Source: Diplosphaera chodatii (Eukaryota > Chlorophyta > Trebouxiophyceae > Prasiolales > Stichococcaceae). From it: a stretch of DNA of 64,000 nucleotides. Every line of letters begins with the position of its first letter. Position 1 is the first letter of the stretch. A model generated the notes under the pieces. The model was not told the DNA's origin. It saw nothing but the letters and a program-made list of their open reading frames with translations, and made no database searches. The translations under genes were made by a program, and so were the position numbers. The DNA is taken from assembly GCA_032358165.1 (NCBI GenBank), contig JAALGY010000023.1, forward strand, positions 3,472,001 to 3,536,000, in the 5' to 3' direction. This document shows, piece by piece, positions 47,624 through 58,377 of this stretch.

Positions 47624-50600
47624 ATGGCGCTGCCGCCTGCATGCGCACACCATGCGCCAGCAGCAGGCAGCATTGCGCTTGGCACGTCTGCCTGCAGGGT
47701 CCATCTCTTCAGCAGTTCACATCCTCACTCTACCAGTACGATGCTACCTGGCCGGTCCAGTGGTGTCAGGCAGCAGAGAGTAAAACTGCGGCCCGCACTG
47801 CGCATGCAACAGGTCGGTGCATGCTCTGCTGCCAGCCTAATTGCATTTGATCTAGCGTTACATGCGTGTAGCAGTGGGTGCAGTGCCATTGATTATATGC
47901 GCTTGGGCATTGCAGGGCGTTACTGTGCACAGTCGCACAGTGTGCGCTGCTGCGGATCAGGCTGTGGTCCAAAGCGCAGCACCCAGCAATCCACAGCAAC
48001 AGCCAACCCCGCTCAGCAGCCGCGAAGAACACAACAGGCTGCAAGCTGCGAGATTCAGCAGATACCCAGGCAGTGTGCACCAGTTCCTGCCGCGACTGAA
48101 ACATGACCCTACCAGCAAGCATGTGCGGGTGTTTAAGCAATTATTGGGCTGTGGTGCACTGCAGCCGATCATGCAGCACCCTTGTATCTAGATCTGCTCC
48201 GCATATCAGCTGGCCGATCATGTCGTGTCATACATTGATGCATGCATGCTTCTGAAACACAAGCATGTGCATGCGAGGACAGAAGCTCGAGCAGATCGTG
48301 GCAGCAGTTCCTGACCTCGGGCCGGCATCAAGGGTGATCAGTGTCGGCAGTGGAACTGGCGTCTTGATAGCATTCCTCCAGGTGCGTACAGCAATGCAGT
48401 GCCATCATATGTGAGGAGCTGCAATAGCTCCATACACACTTGTCATCTCATGTCGAAAACCACCGAGAGTTGCCGGATGTGATGCTGCAGCTTTGGCCAT
48501 CCGATGTCAGACAGTGTCCGTTAGGCTGACGTCATAGGACACCTGATCTGCTGCTGTGCGTCGAACAGTGCATTTCGACGAGGTCCCGTTCTGACGCCTA
48601 TTGATGTCCGGCATATAATCCTGCATCCTAGGACATACTCCCTACTCCCGAGACGTAGTGATCTGGTTGTCTGCGTCTTGCCACAGCAGCTGAGTCAAAT
48701 CAGACCATGTGCCAAACTGGATCTGCATCTGCCTGGGCCCTGGACATGCATCTGAGGGCGTCAACCTTACTCATGACCTGTTGATCAGCTGCAACACCCG
48801 GCTCCCGATGTTTCGTGCTGCAACTGCAGGCGCGTGGGGTGCAGGACATCCTCGCAACAGATCTGGCGCAGCCGATGCTGGATGCCCTGGCGCAGGCGTA
48901 CCCGCCGCCCAGCAGTCCTGACAAGCCCGGGGTGAGTGCACAACGGTCGTGCAGCCTCTGCCCACACAACCAACAGCTCTGCGTCATGCTTTGCAATGCC
49001 CAGATTGCCTGATTATTCACAAGTACATGGTGTGGCCAACTGATGTGCTTGCCTTTGCACGGCAGCAAGGCGTTGCGCACCTCTCCATGCCACCATAGGT
49101 ACGGACGTGGCAGGGCGACATCGTCGACCTGGCAGCTGAGAAGGGGCCTGCTGCCGACGCGGTGTTCTTCAACTCCTGCTTCGGTGACGTTCACGATCAG
49201 CACGAGTCGCTGTGGGCGGCGTGTCGACTGCTGCGGCCGGGCGGCCACATCGTCATCAATGATCCTTTGGGCATGTGAGGGTGTTGAGCAATCCAATGCT
49301 GAAGCCACTGTGTCAGTGACTGCATAGCATGTCGCTGGCAGCACATGGGTACGTAGGTGCAGTGGCATATCGGGTCACACATGCACATCGAGCACACCCG
49401 TCACATATCATAATACCACATGCAATGGAAGCGCATCACTGCAAAGTGTATGAACCTCGTGCCCACTGTTTCTTACAGTTGCATGGTTGCCTGCATGCAG
49501 ATTCTGGAGGAGCAGACAGAAGAAGCAGTATCCCGCTCAGGTGACACACCTTCTGCCGGGTGTGGCAGCAATGCAGCAGCTGATCCACGACCTGCCACTG
49601 AGGAGCGCAGATGCACACAGCCTGCAGAAAGGCATGTACCCTGATGGCACCCTGCAAGACGGCTTGTACCTGAGGGTCCTGCAGGTGATCCTCATCATGC
49701 CTCCCCCATGCAACACTGATGTAGTCTTGAATCAGGTCTGATTGTGACACAGGCATGCAATGCAGCAGTGCCTAACAGTGCACGTTGATCCTGTTGGGTC
49801 TTTCAAATCGTTGTCGTCACGCTGAGCAACCACACGTTGGTTTTGCCAGGTGCCCGAGGGCTATGTGTTCGACAACATGTACTACAGCTGGAACGTCGTG
49901 AGCACGGTGAGGAAGAGACGATGCACTGTGCATGCCATGCTGATTGGCAGCGATTTTACGGCAGCCGTCTCTGCTGCAGACGATATCCTACATGTAAGAC
50001 AGTTGTCTTGAAACCTTGGCATGGCGCAAGCATTAGCAGCAACCACGGTGTTTCAGCGCACTCGGCATTAGAGCTGAGGGCTGACATGCTGCCGACAGGG
50101 AATGGTGGGCGAGAACGTGCGACGTGTGGCCGCCCCTGATGGGTTCACCCTGCGGCGACAGCCGCAGCCAATTCTTTGGACAGCGAAGGTCGTCAGGAGC
50201 TCCGGACGCGGCAGAAGCGACCTGGTAAGCGGCATATGATACAGCTGATGTCACAGCTATCGTGCTGCCCCAGATACATGGCCACAAGATGAGGCTGGTG
50301 CATCACATGCTATGTTATAGACTCCTCTGGCTGCAAGACAGTTTGCGTTGAACCCTTCCAAACCTTGCAGCCTCAGCGGCTACACCCAACGGCCAGCCTG
50401 GATCCACAGCACTGCCGCACGTGCTATGGGCAACAGCGCTTCGACCTGGCGGGGGATACTGCAGTCGGCGCCATCAAGCCGCGGCTCTGGCAGATGCCCA
50501 GTGGGGTGTACTTTGGGTGCGCAGCCTGCTCCTAGCTATGACTATACTTGTGCGATGACGCATGTCTGCTGCATGACATGCTGCTTTCACTACTGGCATG

Positions 50601-52562
50601 CTGGCAGCCGCCAAAGTCTGGTATCCACATCGTGTTTCAAAGCGCAGCAGGAAGCTAGAAACATCTGTCATCCAGTAGGTGACCTGCCGTAGCATGTCAT
50701 CACCACAATTGTGGACGCAGACGTCAGTACATCGTGACCACGCAGATGTGTTGCAGGTTTGCAAGACTTGCCAAACTGCGCACGGCGGACATGCAAGGCC
50801 GCCCCAACGCCGACTTCGAGGCGCACGGCATGATCATGGCCATTGGCCAGCGGCGAACAGCAGCACGCGGCACAGACGTCACAGTCGAGGTACATGGCGT
50901 CAAAGGATTGCACTCCGGCAACTCCAGCAACTCCTTCTTTCAGGCAGGGCTGATGTTTCCTGCTTGAGTACATGCAGGTGCACGTGTTCGACCACATCTA
51001 TGCCTCGGACTTTTACGACCTCGAGATGTCTGTGCTGATATGCGGCTTCCTCAGGTGCATGCCAGCGTCTTTCCAGCTTTCTGATGGAGGATGAGGCCAG
51101 TGACCCTGCTGGCTGCTGGTCTGCCGGCCTAGCTGTTCATGTTGTATGTACCTGCAGTATGCTGCTGGCATTCAGCTGCATAGGCATGCTGCTTTTGGTG
51201 CAGCTGTGCTATTGGTGCTGCACAGGACCCTGCAACGCCCTGAGCGTCTGTGCGTTTGCAGGCCAGAGATCAAGTTGAGCAGCCCTGCAGGGATCACAGC
51301 CCAGATGTGCGCCGACATAGGTGAGTGCCAGTGTGGTGCGAGATTGAAGCCAGGTGTGTTACGACCAGCAGGGGCCATTGCCCAAGATCTGACACTGTTC
51401 ATCATGTCTCGGCATGCAGATATGGCAAGGGGTCAGCTTGCATTGCCTCGGCCCCAGAAGTGGAAGCACACGAAGTTCCGGCACGCTGCAAGGGATCGTG
51501 TACAGCAGGACCAACAGGACGATCAGCGGCACGTGCCTTCTGCCCATGCACACCATGTAAGGCATGCATCCGTTGCGTGGTGATGGCCTACAGATGGCAT
51601 GCTGGCGAGTAGTACATCCAACCGCGTGCATGCCAGTATGCTCGATGATGCAGTTTCCACTGAAGCACTCATGGTTGTGCAGACCACGGCCAGCATGTAC
51701 GAGCTGCTGCTATACAGAAGGGTGGCCGATGCCTTGAATGCACAACCCAGGCGGAAAGCAAACTATGCTCAAGTTGGTACGAGTATCAGTGGGCTGCATG
51801 CAGGAGCACAACACACATACAGTGCTGCAAGGCGTGCGGCTCCTGTTATGTTGAATGGGACAAATCGGCGCTTACCGTCGTGTCTCAGCCGCTTACCACC
51901 ACATGTGTGTGCTCTTGTGGTGCAGCAAAGGTGCTGGGCATGTCGGCTTCGAAGCTTTTATATGCAGTGTCTGTATCGCACCCCCTGCCAGACGGCAACC
52001 ATCAAGCCACTCATGCTGCCCTGATCGAGACATTGACCTATGTTCTGGGTGACACAGTTGCTGAATGGGGGCGTGGCTGCGACCGGTGCGTGAGTACATT
52101 CTGTCGTCGGCCACACCCATCACTGATGAGTAAGTTGAGTGGGACACGTATACCTGGCACCCTTGACACTGGTCCTGCGTGTCCTGCTGCAGAGAGCTGA
52201 GGACGCAAATCGACCTGGTGTTGAAGGGCATGGACCACCAGCAGTGCGACCTCCTGCGCCACCGCTACAGCATATGTCCGGCGCTGGGCCGGCCACTCAC
52301 TGCGGACGAGGTAACGAATGCAGCTTTGAACCTTGGCAACGCACAACAGTCTGCCAGTTGCCGCCTGCCAGCCGCCCGACATGGTGCCGGGTGTTCATCA
52401 CCATCTCACGCAAGACTTGTCATGCGTCAGGTGGCGAACTGCCAGTTGTACCAGTGGTACGGCCACGGCAGGCGCGCAAAAATGCAGCAGCTCGAACGCG
52501 AAGCCATCAGTCTGCTGAAGGGCAGGGTGCGGCGTGGATTGCATGCGGCGCAGCAAGCCTAG
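47624..52562 (+). CDS. Array copy F: methyltransferase - altered riboflavin kinase - sigma-like
   Basis: 17 exons: 47624-47812, 47916-48122, 48283-48381, 48830-48931, 49099-49274, 49501-49684, 49850-49906, 50099-50224, 50371-50516, 50757-50889, 50978-51054, 51262-51320, 51420-51556, 51683-51776, 51926-52085, 52193-52310, 52431-52562. They give 731 aa with all phases agreeing. Residues 1-63 are a transit-like leader. The methyltransferase is intact in motif I (VISVGSGTGVLI) and in LLRPGGHIVINDP. The kinase reads SSGRGRSDL then RLHPTASL (PTAN to PTAS), GVYFG, IMAIGQRRTA and VEVHVFDHIY. The linker is rich in Gln, Asp and His. The sigma-like part has MYELLLYRRVADAL, AKVLGMSASKL, LLRHRYSICPALGRPLT and an HTH with KMQQLEREA, which departs from the usual VRQIE. 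Confidence 0.8.
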
Positions 52563-52963
52563 CACGCTGCATGTCGACCCCGGTCTGCAAGATGCAGCAT
52601 TTGTGTTGTGCGGCACAGCACACTAGTAGTGTGATATGCACAAGGCAGGGACCTGGACAGCAATGGGGCACAGGTGCAGGACTTGAGGCATACGATGTGC
52701 GAGAGCAGCGCGCATCAGGCCATCAGCTTCACTGAACACCGCTGGGAACACATAGCGCAGGCGTCGCCTTAGGCAGAACAGCAGCTGGCATGCAGCTAAG
52801 CTTCACAGTGCGGAATCGCAGACTGCGAGCTTGCAATGACGACTTGCTGTATGTGCATGTCCTCAGCCCTGCATGGAGGACCACTACTGGCGCAGCGCAT
52901 TGCTGGTGACCACATTCAACACATGTGGTGTCAGAATCGTGCGATGTTCAGCACTGACACAAA
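52563..52963. other. Spacer between array copies F and G
   Basis: 401 bp, the shortest spacer in the array. No coding signal. Confidence 0.5.
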
Positions 52964-55900
52964 ATGTGGCTGCCACCCGCATGCATGCATTCAGTAGCGG
53001 TGTGCGGCATTGCAACCAACGCTGGTTCTCAGGGATCTCATCAGCGAGCCAATCTCGTTCCATTTGCGACCCAAAGAAGCCTAGCCGCAGCGCCAGCCAG
53101 CAGATGCAATGTGCCCATGCGGCACGGCTTCAGACTACTGCCGGCCCCGCACATGCAGCAGGTATATGCTGTTTGTTTCGTATGGAACCAGTGACCGACA
53201 TGGCACCTGGATTACAAGACTTCTGATGTCAACCACCTGCAGGACGTTAGTGGGTGCCGATACACCAGGTGCACTGCTGCAAACCAGGGGGCAGACGCCG
53301 CAGCAGACCAAGGGACTTCACCCAATCTGTTGCAGCAGACAGCAAACTCTCTGAGCCGTGAGGATCACAACAGGCTGCTCGCCGAGTATTTCAGCCAGCG
53401 TGACATTGTGGCCAGGTTCACAGCGCCAAAGGCTGATGAGATACAGCAGGTGCGTGTGTTTCGGCTCAGGCCCTGCCTTCTGAATTCAGCTGCTGCGCAT
53501 TGGCACGAGGGAGTTTTAGCCAGATATGTCAGCAGTCAGATGTAGGCAACGGCAAGCAGGTCTGTATCCCATGCTTCATATCGTCACCCCTGTGTGCTTG
53601 CTGACACATATACAGATGCTTGAGCGCGTCGCGGCAGCAGCTCCTGGCCTTGGCCCAGATTCAAGGGTCATCGATGTCAGAGCTCGTGCCGGCGAATTAA
53701 TTCCCCACCTTCAGGTGCACCGTGCAATGCAGCAGTCTGATCGTGTATAGCTTTTGACAGCAGCCAACAGCTGGACATCCACCCCGGCCTCCGCTGCATT
53801 GCCATGACGTCTGACACATACACAGCTTCATATATAGAGGCCATATCAGCAAACATCATGCGGCTCGAGTTGACGGATTGACTGGACCCTGCACTGACGT
53901 TGGCATTGGATCTGTGGCGGCAGGCGCGTGGGGTGCGGTACATCAGAGCAATGGACCTGGCGCAGCCAATGCTGGATGCCCTGAAGCAACGGCACCCGCC
54001 GCCCGGCAATCTTGTCGATCAGCCTGGGGTAACTGCCTGCGAACTGACTGCATACAGCTGTCAGCGGCGGCTAGCACAGCATTGGCAGATCAGCACGTGC
54101 GCTGTGGCGAGGCGTCCGCCCTGACAGGCGGGGTGTGCGCTGCAATAGTTGCAGACCTGGTGTGGAGACGTCGTTGACCTGCCGGCAGACTACGGGCCTG
54201 TGGATGCGGTGATGTTCCACGGCTGCTTCAGCAGCGTGCACGACCAGCACGAGGCGCTGTGGGCGGCGTGCCGGCTGCTGCAGCCGGGCGGCCACATCGT
54301 CATCAGCCACCCCCTGGGCAGGTGACAGCCCACCGCTGGGAAGCTGCAGGCGCGCATGCAGCGCCGGCACCTTCATTTGCAGTCAGCTGGCATGAGCGGC
54401 TGGTGCCATGGCCACAGGACACATGCGCAAGCATCGCACAGTGCTGTATGCCAGGCTGTCGTGTCTGTGTGAAGGCCTGGCTGCTGTCCTGGACAGCGTT
54501 CAACGGCTTGGTCTGCTGACGGTTTCACGCTGCGGTGCAGTGACAAGTGCGGGGCGCTGCAGCGGCATCCCCAGTTGATGCTGCACAGCCTGCCTGATGT
54601 TGCCGAGCTGAACGGGCTCATCCATGGCCTGCTGTTGACAATTGTCAACGGCGACCGTGATGGAACTGATCTGTATCTGAGGGTTCTGCAGGTGACCTCA
54701 ACCAGAATGCACACCCTGCGTGTATGTGCATGTCATGACATGCTGAGGCACAAGACTAAGGATGTGCAATGTATGACCCATCGAGTGTTTTGCATCCTGC
54801 ATGCATGTCTGCATGAAAGGCCTGACTGAAGGGCATCGGCATTGGAAGGTGCCGGAGGGGTACATCTTCGACAACATGCGCTACAGCTGGAACGCCCATG
54901 AGGACGTAAGTACTGGATTCGCTGTGTCTGGCCATGCTACAACCCTGTGCTACAACACTTGCCGTCCACCAACGATTGATGCCTTGCTGCACAGCCCAGT
55001 GAATGTGCTCGCAGTTGGCTTGCTGCTGCCCTGCAGCAACATTACTTCTGACAGGCCACTACTTCGCCTGGCAGGCAGGCGTCTGGAAGCACGACCGGAA
55101 GCTGCGAGGCGCTCCTCAGCCGATCTTCTGGAGGGCGGAGGTTGTCGAAGGCATCGGCCATGGCGACAGGAACTTGGTGAGCTGCAGAGCTGAATAGCAC
55201 CAAGGGGTGCCTTCGGAGCATAACATGGCAACAACTGTTGGCTGTTACCGTACTTGGACTAGACAAGCAAACAGTCAACTTTTACCAATGGTGCTTCCTG
55301 GCTGCTGCGGGCAAGGCTCTATGTGGGGACAACCCCACGGTTCTGCATGCTACATGGTTCTCTAGACTGTGTTGTGTAGCTCGAGATGATGATTGGCAGA
55401 AGGACGGTCGCCTGATGCATCTTGGTGTTGAGTGTGCCTACAGGCATTTCCAACCACGAGTCTAGACCCCCAGCACTGCCGCACATGTACACCGCGAGAC
55501 CTTGCCGGGGATCCTGCAGTCGATGCCATCACGCCGCGGCATCTGCGAATGCCCAATGGGGTGTACTTCGGGTGAGTCACCAGCCACCAGTAGACCTGAG
55601 GTCCTGTGTGAGCAGCAGCGGCAGGGTGCATCTGTGACTTGCATTGTCCATTACCAAGGGTCTGCAAGCAGCTGAGACTGGTTTCACGATGTCACTATTA
55701 CCACATCGTGAGCCTTGACCTTGTAAACCGCACGTCAGTGCTGGCACAGGTTTGCGAAGCTGAGCAGACTGCGCAAGGGCGGGAGCCGCGGCTGGACTGA
55801 AGCTGACTGCAAGGCGCATGGCATGATCTTGTGCATTTGCGAGCAGCCAGCATGGGCGGGCAACAGCGGTGGTGTTACAGTTGAGGTCAGTGCGTGGCAT

Positions 55901-57124
55901 GCATGGGGTCCATGGCACCATACCAACAAATGTACTGGTGCAGGTGGTGTGATGATGTGTTGAATATGTTGACGCCAAACTGGAAATTTGTGCGTGCATC
56001 ATGTATCGGCAGGTGCATATCTTTGACCACAAGTACAGTTCGGACCTTTACGGCCTCGACATGTCCGTCCTGATCTGCGGCTTTATGAGGCAGGCTTGCT
56101 TCCTGAGAACATGTGCTTGCCCTGCCAAGCGCCTCCAACTCAGTCGTGCTTTTGAGTCATCCTGAAGAAACAGTGGTGCGCCTTGAAGGCAACGCCCATA
56201 CGCGATGCAGGCCGGATATCGGATCCAGCAACTTGCCAGCAGCTACGGGCCAGATGCATACTGACATAGGCAAGCGCCTGCGGCGACCATGCAAGATGCC
56301 AGTGCAAGTCGAGCCATCCTGGCCTGCACACAAATCAGATGTCTGTGTGGGTAAGGACCTTGCTCCCAATGCTGTGCATGATCGCAGAATTTGCCAGGGC
56401 ACAACTGGCATTGCCACGGCCGCAAAGGTGGAAACAGAAGAGGTTTCCCCCCACCCGCGCCGAGCGCCAGGCAGTGCTGGAACGGAAGGCGGCTGAGCAC
56501 CAGGTACACACTCGGAGAGCTATCTCGGGTCATATCTGGCACACCAGCATGCAACGGCATGTACAAGCAGTCAGATCTGGGCATGGGGTGTCTAGTTGCA
56601 CTGGTGTGGTGCTGCTGCAGGCCAGGCTGCAGGCGCTGCTGCCAGCCGATGTGTACGAGCTGCTGTGGAAGTGGAAGTGCACAAGCGTTGCTGACAAGCC
56701 GTCAGGGGCCAGAAGTAGGGTGTCAATGCCCTTGCGTTGTTGCAGGGAGCAGCTGAAGCTGGCGCTTGGTGAGTTGGAGATGCGCCCACGCAACATTTTG
56801 CGCTACCGCTATGGATTACATACTGCCACATGCCGACCCCTTTCGCTCAGCGAGGTGTGGACACAATTCAGGATTGCGCTTGCCTATTGTATGGCACGCC
56901 AGCTAGCTCGCCAGCCAGCAGCGCCTAGCCTGTCTGCAATTAACCATGCAAACTGTCACTCCTCTTTGCCACCCCTGTGGTGTTTACCAACGCTCCAGGT
57001 GGGGGAGCTGTACGGCCTGAAGGCCGAGCGTGTGCGACAACATGAGAAACTTGCACTTTATAGGCTGAAGCGGATATTGCAGCGTGGGCGGCATAAACCG
57101 CAAGAAACCCAGCTGGGTGACTGA
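52964..57124 (+). CDS. Array copy G: decayed methyltransferase, altered kinase, sigma-like with shortened region 3
   Basis: 15 exons: 52964-53161, 53243-53449, 53616-53714, 53924-54028, 54155-54321, 54541-54691, 54849-54905, 55075-55176, 55444-55571, 55750-55885, 56013-56089, 56211-56269, 56388-56503, 56621-56854, 56999-57124. They give 653 aa, open throughout. Methyltransferase motif I reads VIDVRARAGELI, so the glycine-rich SAM loop is gone, although LLQPGGHIVISHP is kept. The kinase has GIGHGDRNL then AFPTTSL, a ruined NIG loop (ILCICEQPAW) and kept VEVHIFDH. Family exon 15 (second half of sigma region 3) is absent, and exons 14 and 16 are one continuous exon here. Region 4 is good: NILRYRYGLH and VGELYGLKAERVRQHEKLA. 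The introns after 56089 and 56269 have GC donors. Confidence 0.72.
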
Positions 57125-58377
57125 CGGCGCTGCAGAGTGCAGGGATGTGCTTTGAAGATGTACTACACAGCGTTGGCTGCAAACTGCAGAAGTTGCACAG
57201 CAGTGAGCCCCAACGGGCAGATGGCAAACCAGGCTCTGTCGTTGGCAAGCGCGGGCACCTCTGTCCTCGCACCGTCCATGTTTACCAGGCCACAAGCGCC
57301 AGCCGACGCAACATGTTGTCTACATTTGATGAAAGACTGACATCATGGGTGCCATCGTGTTGCATTTTGTAGCTGGCAGGTACACCCTGTAGCTGAGGTA
57401 TCATCGGTCTTGGCCACATGGCTGCAGTCCGCCGGTTTACCGCCGACGTCATGCATCTCGACATAGATGCATATGGAAAGGACAACAGTCTACTTGCATT
57501 GGCAGATGAGGTGTCATGTAAGTCTCAGCATCTCGTCAGAGCTTGGATCAGCGGTTCTCAGCACGCAAGTCACCGTCTGCAGCCTCGGGCAGGGAGGCAC
57601 ATCAAGATCAGCGGTGAGCATGCATGACAGTAGCGTGGTCAGACCCATGTCTCAACGCCCTGCATGCATCGAACTAGCTTTACTGTTGCCTGATCATATG
57701 CCACCAAGCCGAGATCATGCCGTACGACTGGCTGCACCCGAACATCCTCTCTTCGAACGGTCCGCTGAGTGGGCAGCTTCACCGCCGGGACAAGCCTGCC
57801 TTTCGGACGCTCCCTCGCTACGTCATCGTTTTGCACCCAGGCAGCACCTGTGCCAGCGCTCTGGACAGTGTGAACGGATCGAAGCAGACTGTTGCGTGTC
57901 ATAGGGTGCTTCAAAGTGCTACTGCCATCGATCAGCGCCAGTCGACATGATCAGCAGTGCCCAGCTGACATCGGTGCAGCGGCTTGCGCCCGTCTTCACC
58001 AACCTGCACCGTCTTCGTTTCGGAAGCACGCCCAACCCCTTCACAGCCGGCAGCCGCGTGGCCTCAAAGCGCCAGCACCTTGTCAACAGCAGGCGTAGCA
58101 GCTTTGGAGCCGCAATGGTGCGGCAGTGCACATCAGCAATATAGCTTGCCTGTGATCAGGTCGATCCATACATCGTAGCGCTGTGGTATCACCGCAAGGG
58201 CCTTCCAGGGCACTCAATTGATGCTGAAGCGCGGACTGAGACGCTGCTGTTGCATGCCGGTGCGCAAGGGGTGCATGCCATCCAGTCCTGAGCTCTGTTA
58301 CCATCATAACTCGAGACGATCCTGAATGCGGATGGTTGTGTGACCATCCATGGTTCTCGTGCCTGCAGTCGCGTCCC
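57125..58377. other. Region between array copy G and the FAD/Rieske oxidoreductase gene
   Basis: It holds copy G 3'UTR and the next promoter. Short words at 57752-57768 and 57800-57813 recur in other array spacers (see findings). No gene recognised. Confidence 0.5.

Larger units (their letters stand above)
21468..57124 (+). repeat. Tandem array of seven MTase / riboflavin kinase / sigma-like genes (A-G)
   Basis: Seven head-to-tail genes share exon order, exon length and intron phase, but the introns have largely diverged. Most are about 4-5 kb (3.3-5.3 kb). Spans: A 21468-26786, B 27429-30942, C 31774-35090, D 35920-40940, E 41805-46635, F 47624-52562, G 52964-57124. Shared intron positions mean DNA-level duplication, not retroposition. 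The 7 units were found by the repeated peptides RLLRPGGHI, VFDNMYY and VSVLICGFLR-like sequence. Confidence 0.9.

Noticed and set aside
21468..57124. Possibility that the sigma and methyltransferase parts are bacterial contamination
   Set aside because: All copies are interrupted by spliceosomal-type introns inside the domains, and codon and base use match the flanking algal genes.
21468..57124. CRISPR-like or satellite reading of the repeated short blocks
   Set aside because: The repeats are protein-coding exons in a fixed order with diverged spacers of 0.1-1 kb, not short direct repeats with uniform spacers.
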